64,000 nucleotides of DNA from Euryarchaeota archaeon UBA605 (GTDB lineage: Archaea; Thermoplasmatota; Poseidoniia; Poseidoniales; Thalassarchaeaceae): the NCBI GenBank assembly GCA_002504905.1, contig DATY01000024.1:24529-88528 (forward strand), in the 5' to 3' direction. The translations under genes were made by a program, and so were the position numbers. The notes beneath the pieces were generated by a model that ran no database searches, was not told where the DNA came from, and worked only from the letters and a program-made list of their open reading frames with translations. The number at the start of each line of letters is the position of its first letter. Position 1 is the stretch's first letter. Below are positions 25,223 through 35,000 of this stretch, one piece after another.

Positions 25223-26569
25223 ATGTCAAGAAGGGAGGCGAAAGTTCTCCTTCGAGAACACTCTCAAAATTTATTGAGAGAATGTATTTCATTATCATTT
25301 GAATATCTTCCATTACCACACCCTCCATTAGAAATTCCGGATTTCCCTGCCCAGCCTCCTCATGATTCAAACTCACTAATTCAACAAGCATTAGGAATTT
25401 CATCTATGGATTCTGCGGGATTTTTGTATAGATTAGAACTTATTATTGAAAAATTTGAACCAAGTTTTGTCAAACGCCACATTAATCCCGCAGTAGAAAG
25501 AGAGAAATGGCTATCTAAAAATATAGAAGAAATCTCTGAAAGAATTTTGATTCTTCAGATTAAGGATTGGTTATCTTCAGCACTTGATGCAGAATCTCCT
25601 GACACAGATCGATGGTACCTCTCAGTTAGTACATTAATAGGATTAAGTCTGAAAGGATCTAATATTGTTGAATCAGAAGGATTCAACTTATTTAACTCCA
25701 TTATTTTTGCAAGAAAACCAGGAGAACTCCCTCCAAATAGACTAACAGGAAATCATCAGATAGCTTGGGACGGGAAAAAATCACGTTCTTTTTATGAAGA
25801 AATTGGACACCCTAGTGGCGTTCTGGCAGCTAATTCAATTTTGGATATTCTGCAACTTCGTCAAACTAAAAATAATACGTTATTGCCTTATTGGCTCGAA
25901 ATTTTGTCAATTAGCAAACATCTCTCTTCTTTGCTAAATATTCCTTCGAGAGTACAAAATCAGATAATAGATTGCAATCACAATAATTTTGAAAGTTTAA
26001 TTATGGCGGCAATTCATACTTTATCTCATAGTCCAGAATCATCAAAAGAAATTTTATTTCAAGTCTGTGATAGTGACAAAGTAATTTTAAGAAGAGCACT
26101 AGCCTCTAATCTATCTAGAATTGACTCTGAAGATAGAGGTTTTTCTATATCATTACTGGAAAAATTGATTGATGATGAGGATTCGGATACTAGAGTATTA
26201 TCAATAACATATTTAGGAAATTTAGCACGTTTAGAGAAGTTAGTTTTTATTCAATTTGCGAAGAAGATTTCTAATAAACAAGATTCAAGGATGCTTCAGA
26301 GGTTAATTGAATCGGGATTAAGATATTATTTATCTATAGATTCCAATGATTCCGAAGACTTAATTCCAATATTATGGATAAATAGTAATTCTGAATCTAG
26401 ATCTCAATTGTCTGGAATGCTAATTGAAATAGCTAAAATTAATCAAAAATCATTTCTTGATATTTCAATAAAGATATATGGCTTAGATAAAATCTCATAC
26501 ACAGATTTAGTCAATCGTATTACTTTACGAAATACTGACTTAGGCAATTTAATCAGGAACATCCAGTAG
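25223..26569 (+). CDS. Uncharacterised helical protein with HEAT-like repeats, partner of tfb in an operon
   Basis: A 448-residue protein with no recognised family. Residues ~1-110 include a Pro-rich segment (YLPLPHPPLEIPDFPAQPPH). From ~230 on the sequence is almost entirely helical, with HEAT-type helix pairs: VILRRALASNLSRIDSED, FSISLLEKLIDDEDSDTR, VLSITYLGNLARLEKLVF and DSRMLQRLIESGLRYYL. HEAT arrays are usually protein-binding scaffolds. It starts 12 bases after tfb with GGTGA before the ATG, so co-expression is likely, and a role linked to transcription is conceivable but unproven. Its last codons overlap the 3' end of the convergent nrdJ by 17 bases. Confidence 0.75.
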   Translation: MSRREAKVLLREHSQNLLRECISLSFEYLPLPHPPLEIPDFPAQPPHDSNSLIQQALGISSMDSAGFLYRLELIIEKFEPSFVKRHINPAVEREKWLSKNIEEISERILILQIKDWLSSALDAESPDTDRWYLSVSTLIGLSLKGSNIVESEGFNLFNSIIFARKPGELPPNRLTGNHQIAWDGKKSRSFYEEIGHPSGVLAANSILDILQLRQTKNNTLLPYWLEILSISKHLSSLLNIPSRVQNQIIDCNHNNFESLIMAAIHTLSHSPESSKEILFQVCDSDKVILRRALASNLSRIDSEDRGFSISLLEKLIDDEDSDTRVLSITYLGNLARLEKLVFIQFAKKISNKQDSRMLQRLIESGLRYYLSIDSNDSEDLIPILWINSNSESRSQLSGMLIEIAKINQKSFLDISIKIYGLDKISYTDLVNRITLRNTDLGNLIRNIQ

Positions 26570-29500
26570 TTGAGCCACAGGCATTACACTTCAAACAAGT
26601 ACCATTTCTAACCATCTGACTACTTCCACAATCTGTACAAATATCTCCTGTGAAACCATTTTCTCTAGCTAATCTTCTTGCTTTTGTTGCAGAATCTTCT
26701 ACTGCTTCGAATGCACCCAAGGTTTGTTGGACTTCTCTAACCTCACCTTTATTTCTGACAACACCATCATCTGTAATTTCCGGCCTACTTATCGAATAAG
26801 GGTCTAAGTCTTCTTGCGATACATGAGATAAATCATGCCTATCCAGATATTTTATAGCCAATTCTCTAAATATATAATCAACAATACTGGATGACATTTT
26901 CACTCTTCCACTGCCTCCCATAACCATGCCACTTGGCTCAAACTTTTGGAAAGTAAATGAGTTAACAAAGGCCTCTAGAGGAACTCCATGTTGAAGCCCC
27001 AAAGATACAGCAATTGCAAATTGGTTCAACATAGATCTCCATGCAGCTCCTTCCTTTGAAGTGGTCAGCATTATTTCTCCCAATCTTCCATCTTCGTACG
27101 CACTGTGATTCAGATATACTGTATGGCCGCCAACACGTGCCTTCATCCGACCTCCTTCGCAACTATCAGGCAAAGACCTCCTTGTAGCAATGTAGTCATG
27201 TACCATTGCTTCTGCAAGAGGTTGGGCTGTTGGCGCGGGTACCGGAAGAGAATCTACAACTTGCTCAACCATTTTTTGAACAATCACTTCTTCTTCTTCC
27301 TCTTCTTCCAAAGCGCTAGAATCAACAAGTTGATTCATTAGTGGCTGAGATAACTTAGAGCAATCTCTGTAAACTGCGCATGCTTTAATCATGGTTGAGA
27401 AACTTAAATCATAAGCATCTTTAATTTCAGATACAGTTGAATTAGATGGCATATTAATAGTTTTAGAAATAGCACCTGAAATGAATGGCTGAGCTGCCGC
27501 CATCATGTGTACATGAGCAGGCCAATCAATAGACCTAGTCCCGTATTTACCTCCTGGCGTAGCACAATCAAAAACAGGTAAATGCTCTTCTTTCAATCCT
27601 GGTGCACCCTCAATTGTCCCTCTTCCTAATACGTAATCATTCGCTTCATTAATCTGTGTAGAATCTAGACCTAAATGACCTAAAATATCAAAGAAATCAT
27701 CATTATATTGCTCTTCAGTCATTTCTAATGTATCTACACACATTTCCTTACCCAAGATACTTGGTGAAAAGGCAGACCTAATATCAAATACGTCTGGTAA
27801 TTTCTTTTCGATATTTTTAATCTGAGCTGATGTAAATCCTCTTGATTTCAGAGTATCATAAGATAGATGTGGACATCCATTCAAGCTCTTCGTTCCCATC
27901 ACAAACTCTTCGATAGTTTTTGTTTGCTTATCTGAATATCCTAGCCTGCGTAAAGCCATTGTAACTCCTTTGTTGATGATTCTTAGAGAACCTCCTCCTG
28001 CAAGAGTTTTGTATTGAACCAAGGAGAATTGTGGTTCGACTCCAGTGGTATCACAACCCATCACTAATCCGATTGTTCCGGTAGGTGCAATAACTGTTGT
28101 TTGCGCATTTCTATATCCGTGTTCTTCACCTTCTCTTAATGCTCGATCCCATGCATCTCTTGCTGCTAATAACAAATCTTGTGGACATTTCTTAGCATTT
28201 ATTCCTCGAGGCAAAACTGTCAATCCTTCATATTCATCTTCCGGTGCATTATATGCCGCTCTTCGATGGTTTCTCATAACTCTCAACATATGTTCTGCAT
28301 TTCTTTCGTAATCAGGGTAAGGCCCTAATATCGAAGCAATTTCAGCACTTGTAGCATAAGACTCTCCGCACATTATTGCTGTCAGTGCACCACAGATTGC
28401 ATATGCTCTTTCATCATCATAAGGTATTCCCATATGCATTAGTAGAGAGCCTATATTGCAGTAACCAAGTCCTAGTGTACGATAATCATAGGATTTTTGT
28501 GCGATTTCGGCGGAAGGAAATTGAGCCATTAATACACTAATTTCAAGTGTAGCTGTCCACAATCTTACACTGTGCTTAAAGTCATCAATTTGGAAAGTTT
28601 GATTATCCATATCATAATAATGAAGTAAATTAATACTAGCTAGATTACATGCAGTATCGTCAAGGAACATGTATTCTGAGCAAGGATTAGATCCGTTGAT
28701 TCTCCCTCCTTCGGGGCAAGTGTGCCATTCATTGATGGTTGTATCAAATTGTACCCCCGGATCTGCACAGGCCCAAGCAGTGTATGCAATCTTATCCCAT
28801 AGTTCTCCTGCATCCAGAACCTTGCAAGCTTCTGGTTCACGGTTTTCTTCTGCTGCTTTATCCTTTTCAGTTCTCCAAACTAAATTCCAATTTTCTCCAT
28901 TTTTCACGGCGTCCATAAATGAATTTGGAACTCTCACAGAATTGTTACTATTTTGTCCAGAAACAGACATATATGCTTCTCCCTGCCAATCAGTATCAAA
29001 GCATTCGAAATCAACCCCTTTCCAGCCTTGTTTTGCTAGATCTAAAATACGTTGAATATGCGGTTGAGGAACATTATCTTTAATCGCTTTAACTATTGAT
29101 TTCCTTAGAGCAGGATTTTCCGCCTGATTGAGTCTTGTATCGTCGTCTTCATGATTCCAAATAGATTCCATCAATAAGTTTGCATGTTTTTGTAGAATGT
29201 TAGAACCGATAACTAATGCCGAAACTTTCTCTTCTTCACTGGATTTCCAGTCGATATATTCTTCTATATCTGGATGATCTAAATCTAAAGTCACCATTTT
29301 AGCAGCACGACGAGTAGTTCCGCCCGATTTTATCGCACCCGCAGCTCTATCTCCAATTTTCAAAAAGGACAGCAATCCCGAAGAACTACCTCCTCCCGAT
29401 AAAGGCTCTCCTGCACCTCTGATATTAGAGAAATTAGATCCAGTACCTGAACCAAATTTGAACAATAAAGCTTCACGATTCCATAGCCCCATTATTGAGC

Positions 29501-30200
29501 TAGTTCCGCCTACTAGTGAATCACTAACAGACTGAATAAAACAAGCATGAGGTTGTGGATGTTCATACGCATTTTCAGATAGAGACAGTACACCTGTTGA
29601 AGGGTCAACATAATGATGACCCTGTGCAGGACCTTCTATGCCATAAGCCCAATGTAAACCAGTATTGAACCATTGAGGACTATTTGGTGCAGAGCGCTGG
29701 CTAGCAATTAGGTAACACATCTCATCAAAGTATGCTTTAGCATCTACTTCACTCGCGAAATATCCATATTTGTAACCCCAATATGTCCAAGTTCCTGCCA
29801 GTCTCCGAAATAGATTCCTTCCATGTATTTCTCCACCAAAACGATCCTTTGCATCTAAAGTTTGCAGTTTTTCATAATCCGGTTCACTTCTCTGGAGCCA
29901 AACGGGAATGCCATCTTCCGCCACCTTGCGCAGATAGGTTGGCACTCCCGCTTTTCTCAGATATTTTTGAGCAGCAATTTTCCCAGGAACTCCTTCAAAT
30001 CCAGATGGAAATTGAACGCCCTCGATAGAATCAGCCATGGTTCCATCAGGATTTCTTATTTCTACATCCATAGATATCCAATTGAACAAATCAAAAGGGT
30101 CTTCTCCAGCAGTAGTAAATCGTCTTTCAACTATCATACCATTCTCATTATCTTCATGGTTTTCAGTCATTTTTGATTTATCTTTTATCTTAGTCTGCAT
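26553..30200 (-). CDS. nrdJ: Adenosylcobalamin-dependent ribonucleotide reductase (class II)
   Basis: Reduces ribonucleotides to deoxyribonucleotides using a radical generated from adenosylcobalamin. Motifs include SAPNSPQWFNTGLHWAYG at the N-terminal side and a Cys in HACFIQSVSDSLVGG. The active-site Cys is in INGSNPCSEYMFLDDTACN, and the nucleotide-binding loop is VIAPTGTIGLVMGCDTTG. A C-terminal TSCPD-type domain follows (VGGHTVYLNHSAYEDGRLGE, AFVNSFTFQKFEPSGMVMG), then a zinc ribbon (CTDCGSSQMVRNGTCLKCNA). The long form of 1215 residues with an acidic linker (EEEEEEEVIVQK) closely resembles alphaproteobacterial NrdJ, suggesting transfer from bacteria. A Shine-Dalgarno AGGAG lies 9 bases before the ATG at 30200, supporting that start over 30170. 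Confidence 0.96.
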   Translation of the reverse strand: MQTKIKDKSKMTENHEDNENGMIVERRFTTAGEDPFDLFNWISMDVEIRNPDGTMADSIEGVQFPSGFEGVPGKIAAQKYLRKAGVPTYLRKVAEDGIPVWLQRSEPDYEKLQTLDAKDRFGGEIHGRNLFRRLAGTWTYWGYKYGYFASEVDAKAYFDEMCYLIASQRSAPNSPQWFNTGLHWAYGIEGPAQGHHYVDPSTGVLSLSENAYEHPQPHACFIQSVSDSLVGGTSSIMGLWNREALLFKFGSGTGSNFSNIRGAGEPLSGGGSSSGLLSFLKIGDRAAGAIKSGGTTRRAAKMVTLDLDHPDIEEYIDWKSSEEEKVSALVIGSNILQKHANLLMESIWNHEDDDTRLNQAENPALRKSIVKAIKDNVPQPHIQRILDLAKQGWKGVDFECFDTDWQGEAYMSVSGQNSNNSVRVPNSFMDAVKNGENWNLVWRTEKDKAAEENREPEACKVLDAGELWDKIAYTAWACADPGVQFDTTINEWHTCPEGGRINGSNPCSEYMFLDDTACNLASINLLHYYDMDNQTFQIDDFKHSVRLWTATLEISVLMAQFPSAEIAQKSYDYRTLGLGYCNIGSLLMHMGIPYDDERAYAICGALTAIMCGESYATSAEIASILGPYPDYERNAEHMLRVMRNHRRAAYNAPEDEYEGLTVLPRGINAKKCPQDLLLAARDAWDRALREGEEHGYRNAQTTVIAPTGTIGLVMGCDTTGVEPQFSLVQYKTLAGGGSLRIINKGVTMALRRLGYSDKQTKTIEEFVMGTKSLNGCPHLSYDTLKSRGFTSAQIKNIEKKLPDVFDIRSAFSPSILGKEMCVDTLEMTEEQYNDDFFDILGHLGLDSTQINEANDYVLGRGTIEGAPGLKEEHLPVFDCATPGGKYGTRSIDWPAHVHMMAAAQPFISGAISKTINMPSNSTVSEIKDAYDLSFSTMIKACAVYRDCSKLSQPLMNQLVDSSALEEEEEEEVIVQKMVEQVVDSLPVPAPTAQPLAEAMVHDYIATRRSLPDSCEGGRMKARVGGHTVYLNHSAYEDGRLGEIMLTTSKEGAAWRSMLNQFAIAVSLGLQHGVPLEAFVNSFTFQKFEPSGMVMGGSGRVKMSSSIVDYIFRELAIKYLDRHDLSHVSQEDLDPYSISRPEITDDGVVRNKGEVREVQQTLGAFEAVEDSATKARRLARENGFTGDICTDCGSSQMVRNGTCLKCNACGSTTGCS

Positions 30201-30320
30201 AGATTCACACTCCTATTTTTGAAAGTCTTGATATGGGGTTCCCGGCGTTAGGGATTTTCTCTTCGGAATAGAGGGTGTTTAATGCTTTACGAAAGACAAT
30301 CTTTATTTCCGCTATTTTTA

Positions 30321-30330
30321 CTATTTATAT
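30321..30330 (-). promoter_or_regulatory. TATA box of nrdJ
   Basis: On the minus strand ATATAAATAG is a good archaeal TATA element about 125 bases before the nrdJ ATG. It predicts transcription start near 30300 and a leader of ~95 bases. I saw no cobalamin riboswitch features in that leader (no recognisable B12 box), only weak short inverted repeats. Confidence 0.45.
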
Positions 30331-30370
30331 GATAACCCGAGTAGTCTTAAATTTTTGTTAATTTCAAAGA

Positions 30371-30763
30371 TTAAGGCCTTAATTCCAGACTCCAGTTTAG
30401 TTTAGCCCCTGATCTTGTTATCATCACCCCAACCGAACAATATTTTTCATGACTTTGATGTATTAATCTTCTAGCTAATTTTTCAGGAATATCTCCTTCA
30501 ATCACATATTTCATATTTACAGATGTGAATACTTTCGGCCTTTCAGAAGCTCTTTCAGATTCTAACTCAATCCACATTGCTCTTACTTTATCCATCCTGT
30601 GTTTTAATCCATCAATTATGTCGATTAGCGAGCATGCTCCGTGTGCTTGAAGAACAATTTGCATAGGACTTGCTGCGGTATCGCTATGAAATTGAGTAAT
30701 TTTTCCATTATCAGTTTCTCCTTCTATTTCTTCACCAGTTACCCATCTAACTACACCCTTCAT
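30371..30763 (-). CDS. OsmC-like protein
   Basis: Member of the OsmC/Ohr superfamily of thiol-dependent peroxidases. The first Cys is in LQAHGACSLIDIIDGL and the second in HQSHEKYCSVGVMI, the two conserved positions of the active site. Between them is the beta strand VFTSVNMKYVIEGDIPEKLA, also typical. About 130 residues is the usual size. It is closest to the YhfA-like branch rather than to true Ohr, so its substrate may not be organic peroxide. The ATG complementary to 30761-30763 is chosen; a GTG lies three codons upstream. It is on the same strand as nrdJ, upstream of it by 170 bases that contain the nrdJ promoter, and is divergent from icd. Confidence 0.85.
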   Translation of the reverse strand: MKGVVRWVTGEEIEGETDNGKITQFHSDTAASPMQIVLQAHGACSLIDIIDGLKHRMDKVRAMWIELESERASERPKVFTSVNMKYVIEGDIPEKLARRLIHQSHEKYCSVGVMITRSGAKLNWSLELRP

Positions 30764-30833
30764 CCTACTCACTTCTTGTTAAGGCAGAAGGGTTGGCTTC
30801 ATGAATGAGTGGTAAGTGGCATCTCTGAGAACA

Positions 30834-32063
30834 ATGGCCGAGGGTGCAGTAATTTCAATCAAAAATGGCAATCTAATAGTCCCAGATGAACCTTTAGTGC
30901 ACTATATTGAAGGAGATGGAATTGGAATAGACATTACACCAGTAATGATTAATGTAGTTAATGCTGCTGTTGAAAAGGCATATTCTGGTCAGCGTAATAT
31001 ACACTGGAATGAAGTTTTAGCTGGTCAGAAAGCGTTCGATAAAACCGGCGAATGGTTACCCGAAGAAACGCTTGAAGCTATGAAGACCGGGTTAGTATCT
31101 ATCAAAGGACCACTCACAACTCCAGTTGGAGGAGGGATTAGAAGCCTCAATGTAGCTCTTCGTCAAAAACTCGATCTTTTTGCTTGTGTTCGCCCAGTTA
31201 GGTGGTATGAAGGAACTCCAAGCCCTGTTAAAAATCCAGATTTTGTCGATATGATTATTTTTCGTGAAAACAGTGAAGACGTATACGCAGGAATTGAATG
31301 GGAAGCAGGAAGTCCTGAAGTTAAGAAAGTAATCGACTTTTTACAAGATGAAATGGGCGTTTCTAAAATAAGATTTCCAAAAACTAGTGGTATAGGAATC
31401 AAACCAATCAGTCGTGAAGGTACATCTAGAATAGTTAGGGCAGCAATAAATTATGCTATAGATAACGATAAACCAAGTGTTACAATTGTCCATAAGGGAA
31501 ACATCATGAAGTTTACTGAAGGCGGTTTTAGAGATTGGGGATATCAGTTGGCTAAGGATGAATTTGGTGCTACGGAATTAGATGGTGGACCTTGGTGTAC
31601 TATGAATAATCCAAAAACTAATAATCAAATTATAATTAAAGACGTAATCGCTGATGCTATGTTACAGCAAGTACTTACACGACCTAAAGAGTATGGGGTA
31701 TTGACAACAATGAATCTTAATGGAGATTATATTTCTGATGCTTTAGCCGCCCAAGTAGGAGGAATTGGAATTGCTCCAGGTGCCAATATAAATTATGATA
31801 CTGGAATATCAATATTTGAGGCAACACATGGAACGGCACCAAAATATACAGGGCAGAATAAAGTAAATCCCGGATCCTTAATTCTCTCAGCAGAAATGAT
31901 GCTCCGCCATATGGGGTGGAATGAAGCTGCCGACTTGATTGTGAGAGGTATGGAAGGTGCAATATCTGCAAAAACCGTAACATACGACTTTGAAAGGTTG
32001 ATGGATGATGCTAAATTACTGAGTTGTTCAGATTTTGGAGATGCATTAATTTCTCATATGTGA
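30834..32063 (+). CDS. icd: NADP-dependent isocitrate dehydrogenase
   Basis: Oxidises isocitrate to 2-oxoglutarate. The sequence follows the E. coli-type enzyme closely: IPYIEGDGIG-like YIEGDGIGIDITPVM near the N-terminus, the substrate-site GGIRSLNVALRQKLDLFACV and RENSEDVYAGIEW. The coenzyme region is EATHGTAPKYTGQNKVNPGS, where Lys and Tyr after GTAP indicate NADP rather than NAD. SAEMMLRHMGW is also conserved. The ATG at 30834 gives 409 residues; the frame is open back to a GTG at 30816. With the aconitase-family enzyme upstream it supplies adjacent TCA steps. A run of T residues follows the stop. Confidence 0.96.
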   Translation: MAEGAVISIKNGNLIVPDEPLVHYIEGDGIGIDITPVMINVVNAAVEKAYSGQRNIHWNEVLAGQKAFDKTGEWLPEETLEAMKTGLVSIKGPLTTPVGGGIRSLNVALRQKLDLFACVRPVRWYEGTPSPVKNPDFVDMIIFRENSEDVYAGIEWEAGSPEVKKVIDFLQDEMGVSKIRFPKTSGIGIKPISREGTSRIVRAAINYAIDNDKPSVTIVHKGNIMKFTEGGFRDWGYQLAKDEFGATELDGGPWCTMNNPKTNNQIIIKDVIADAMLQQVLTRPKEYGVLTTMNLNGDYISDALAAQVGGIGIAPGANINYDTGISIFEATHGTAPKYTGQNKVNPGSLILSAEMMLRHMGWNEAADLIVRGMEGAISAKTVTYDFERLMDDAKLLSCSDFGDALISHM

Positions 32064-32071
32064 GTAGTTAC

Positions 32072-32078
32072 TTTTTTT
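32072..32078 (+). terminator. T-run terminator after icd
   Basis: Seven T residues begin eight bases after the icd stop codon, in the 16-base spacer before the convergent PIN-domain gene ends. A typical archaeal termination signal by composition. Confidence 0.45.
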
Positions 32079-32079
32079 A

Positions 32080-35000
32080 TTAAATCCTAGAATTTAATTG
32101 TTGAGCATCAGAGACTACTCCAAATCCATATTCTTCTTCCAAAGCTCTTGATACAAGTCTGAAATCAGAATCTCTCGTAGCAACTAAAATATTGCCAATT
32201 TCCTGTAATGGCAAAGAGGCAAGTGAAGCAGCATCACGCATAATCTCCATATCTCCGCCTTCTGGATAAATTTCTTTCCCATTCAATTCAGTACGTTTTG
32301 GAATTTCTTCACTTCGATTACGTTTTTGATCATCAACTAATTGGAATATATTTTCATGCTTTAGTAAGAATTCTTCTAATTCAATCTTTGATAATTTTTT
32401 GGAATAATCTTCTTGTGGCCAAGTACTGAACGATTTACATATTTGTTTTACTTTTTTCTTCAAGAATTCAGGAGTAATCTTTTTGTTCCACTGTTCTCTA
32501 TTGATATAGACATCATTGAATAATTTAACAACTGCATCTGGATTTTTTGTTCTATTGGTAAATTCTGACAATGCTGCAGGAGGGATGGAAAGGAAGGTTT
32601 CTTTCCCTCCTTGTCTTCTCAACATCATATGGAATGATCTTTCAACAGACCAATCAAATGAGCCAAAGTCATCATTAGAAATTTCTTGAAGTAAATCATC
32701 TTTTAGAGCGTGAATTAATACATTGGTATCAACTAGTATTAACGATTTCAAACCAAGATTTTTTAGTGTTCTTCTGTCTTTAATAGGAATATTTGAACTT
32801 TGACTAACGAAAACAGCCCTCTGAGTATCTCTTAATCTCTCAATTTGCCTACCTTTGAAGTAACCAGTTTCGATAGCCTCTTCGAACCTTCTAATCCCTC
32901 GGAGTGGATTCTGTTCAGCAATTTGCTCACCTAACAATGTTAATTCAAAAATATCTTTCATATCATGTAGCTCAAGCTGGAAACGCCTTTCTAAGTCAGA
33001 TTCTCTTGAACCGCCAGATTTCTCTAAAGTCATTAATGCAGCTTTAACTCTACCTTTGAAATTTCTATCAGGTAGATTATGCTCATCTGGATATCTCTGA
33101 ATCAACTCTAGGGCTTCTTTTCTTCTCTTATTGTAGTCGCCTTCCAAATCTGCCTTGTTAATTTTTTCTTGTTCACTTACAAATCTTATTAGTCTCTTGG
33201 TTGCAATATCTGTTTTACCCGAATTATTATCTGCACATGTTCTCAAATATAATTGGAACCGTTGAGTTAATAACGTTTCTAATTCGGGGTTTTGATCTAA
33301 AAGTTCGACAGCTTCTTTCCATGTTTCAGAATGCGCATATTCAATCATTGCCTTTCTTAGTATTAGAGAAGATTCTTCATAATTTTCTTCAATCTTAAGA
33401 GCGCCTTCCTTGTAGGCTCTGGCTGCATTCAACCTATTTCCATTCTTTTTTTGTAGAGCAGCACGAATAATTTGATATTCAGCAGAATCTTTATCATGAA
33501 TTCTATACCATTTCTCTAAAGATTCAATTCCTACGTTATGCTCCTTAACTAAATTAGTTATTGCTCTAATAGTTCTGATTGTATTATCTTCCTTTGCCGC
33601 GAGTCTTTCCAATGTTAATAATGCATTTTCTTCTTTTTCAGTATTTCCAGATTGTAATTGCATAGCCGACGAATTCACATATAATGAATCAATTAAAGCC
33701 TCGAATAGTCTTCTATCTAATGTAGATAATTCGATTTGACCAATCGATTCATCCAATGAGGCAATCAATGAATTTTTTACAACTCCTGAACCGTCAGAAG
33801 ACAACGCTTTTCTAACCTGATTTAAAACAATAATTGCACTTTTATCTAAAATTTTATGGATTGAATTTATATCAGATGGAACTCCACCCAGTAAAGAGAT
33901 TAGAGATATTGATACATCTGAAAGAACATCATCTTTCTCCGATGTTTCTAAAGAGATTAGAGCCTGTCTTCTCAGATCAATCAATTGGTCAATTTTTTTT
34001 ACACCCACATCTGCAGGCATTAAGTGCCACACCATTAATGCTCTAAATGGGTACACTAATCCTAACGAACTATCAACATTCATCTTTTCCGCTAGGTTTT
34101 CAATATCAGCAGTTCTAGTCATAACCGATAATATTTCGTCTGTGTATCTTATTGAATCAGTTTTGGCGAGAATTTTTGAAGCTTCTAGTTGGATTTTAGA
34201 AGGAGCATCTATGCTCCTCATAGCAAAGGCAATACTTTCTTCTTCTGAATTATTTAGAGATTGTAATATGGTTTGTTCAAATTTCTCAGAATAGCTCTTT
34301 GAAATCGCCTTTATCGAAAATATCAACTGATCCTCATTATTTATTGATAATTTTTCAATCATCTTTATCGATTCATTATATTCTTCTTTTTCAAATAATT
34401 TTTTACTTATGCGCCAGAGTAAAATTGTCGGCAAAGTTTCATTTGCATTCTCTAGAATTTTTTTACCGGATAATAATAATTCTAAAGAAAGCTCTTCATC
34501 AATTAGCTCTATTTTTTTCCATGCATTTATTCTGATTGCATTAGCGAGTTTATCCTCACCTTTTTGATTAATGCAATCAATAATACCATCGTGATCATTA
34601 TTATTAAGTAAGAATAATTTTATCTGTTTTGCAACAACTGTTTTCAAACCCTTAACATCTTTAATTTTTTCAAGAACCTCGATTGCTTCACCAGAATTAG
34701 CGCTAAGAAGTAAGATTGATTCTAACAATGCTCCTTCGTTTTCCAATCCTCTTAATTTACCCTTCATTATTTGTGGCCATAATAAAGGTCTTGGCCTTCC
34801 AGCTAGGTCTTTACGTATTTTTTCTAAAGAAAGAGCTTGTGTAGATGTTAATGAGAATGGTATTTCCATATTTAACCAGTTTCTGAGACTAGTAATATCA
34901 TTTGGGTCTAGATTTGCCTCTTTAATCCAATCCTTTGAATTAAAAATTTTAGTTTCTTCTTCAATAATATCGAATCTTTCAAATTCTGCAAATATAGGGG

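Noticed and set aside
27285..27310. Run of Glu codons (EEEEEEE) in nrdJ as a sequencing or assembly artefact
   Set aside because: It lies in a linker between the catalytic and TSCPD domains, the frame stays open and both flanks match the family, so it is probably a genuine low-complexity linker.
30201..30320. Cobalamin riboswitch upstream of the B12-dependent nrdJ
   Set aside because: The ~95-base leader is too short for the usual element and I could not find a B12-box-like sequence or matching helices.
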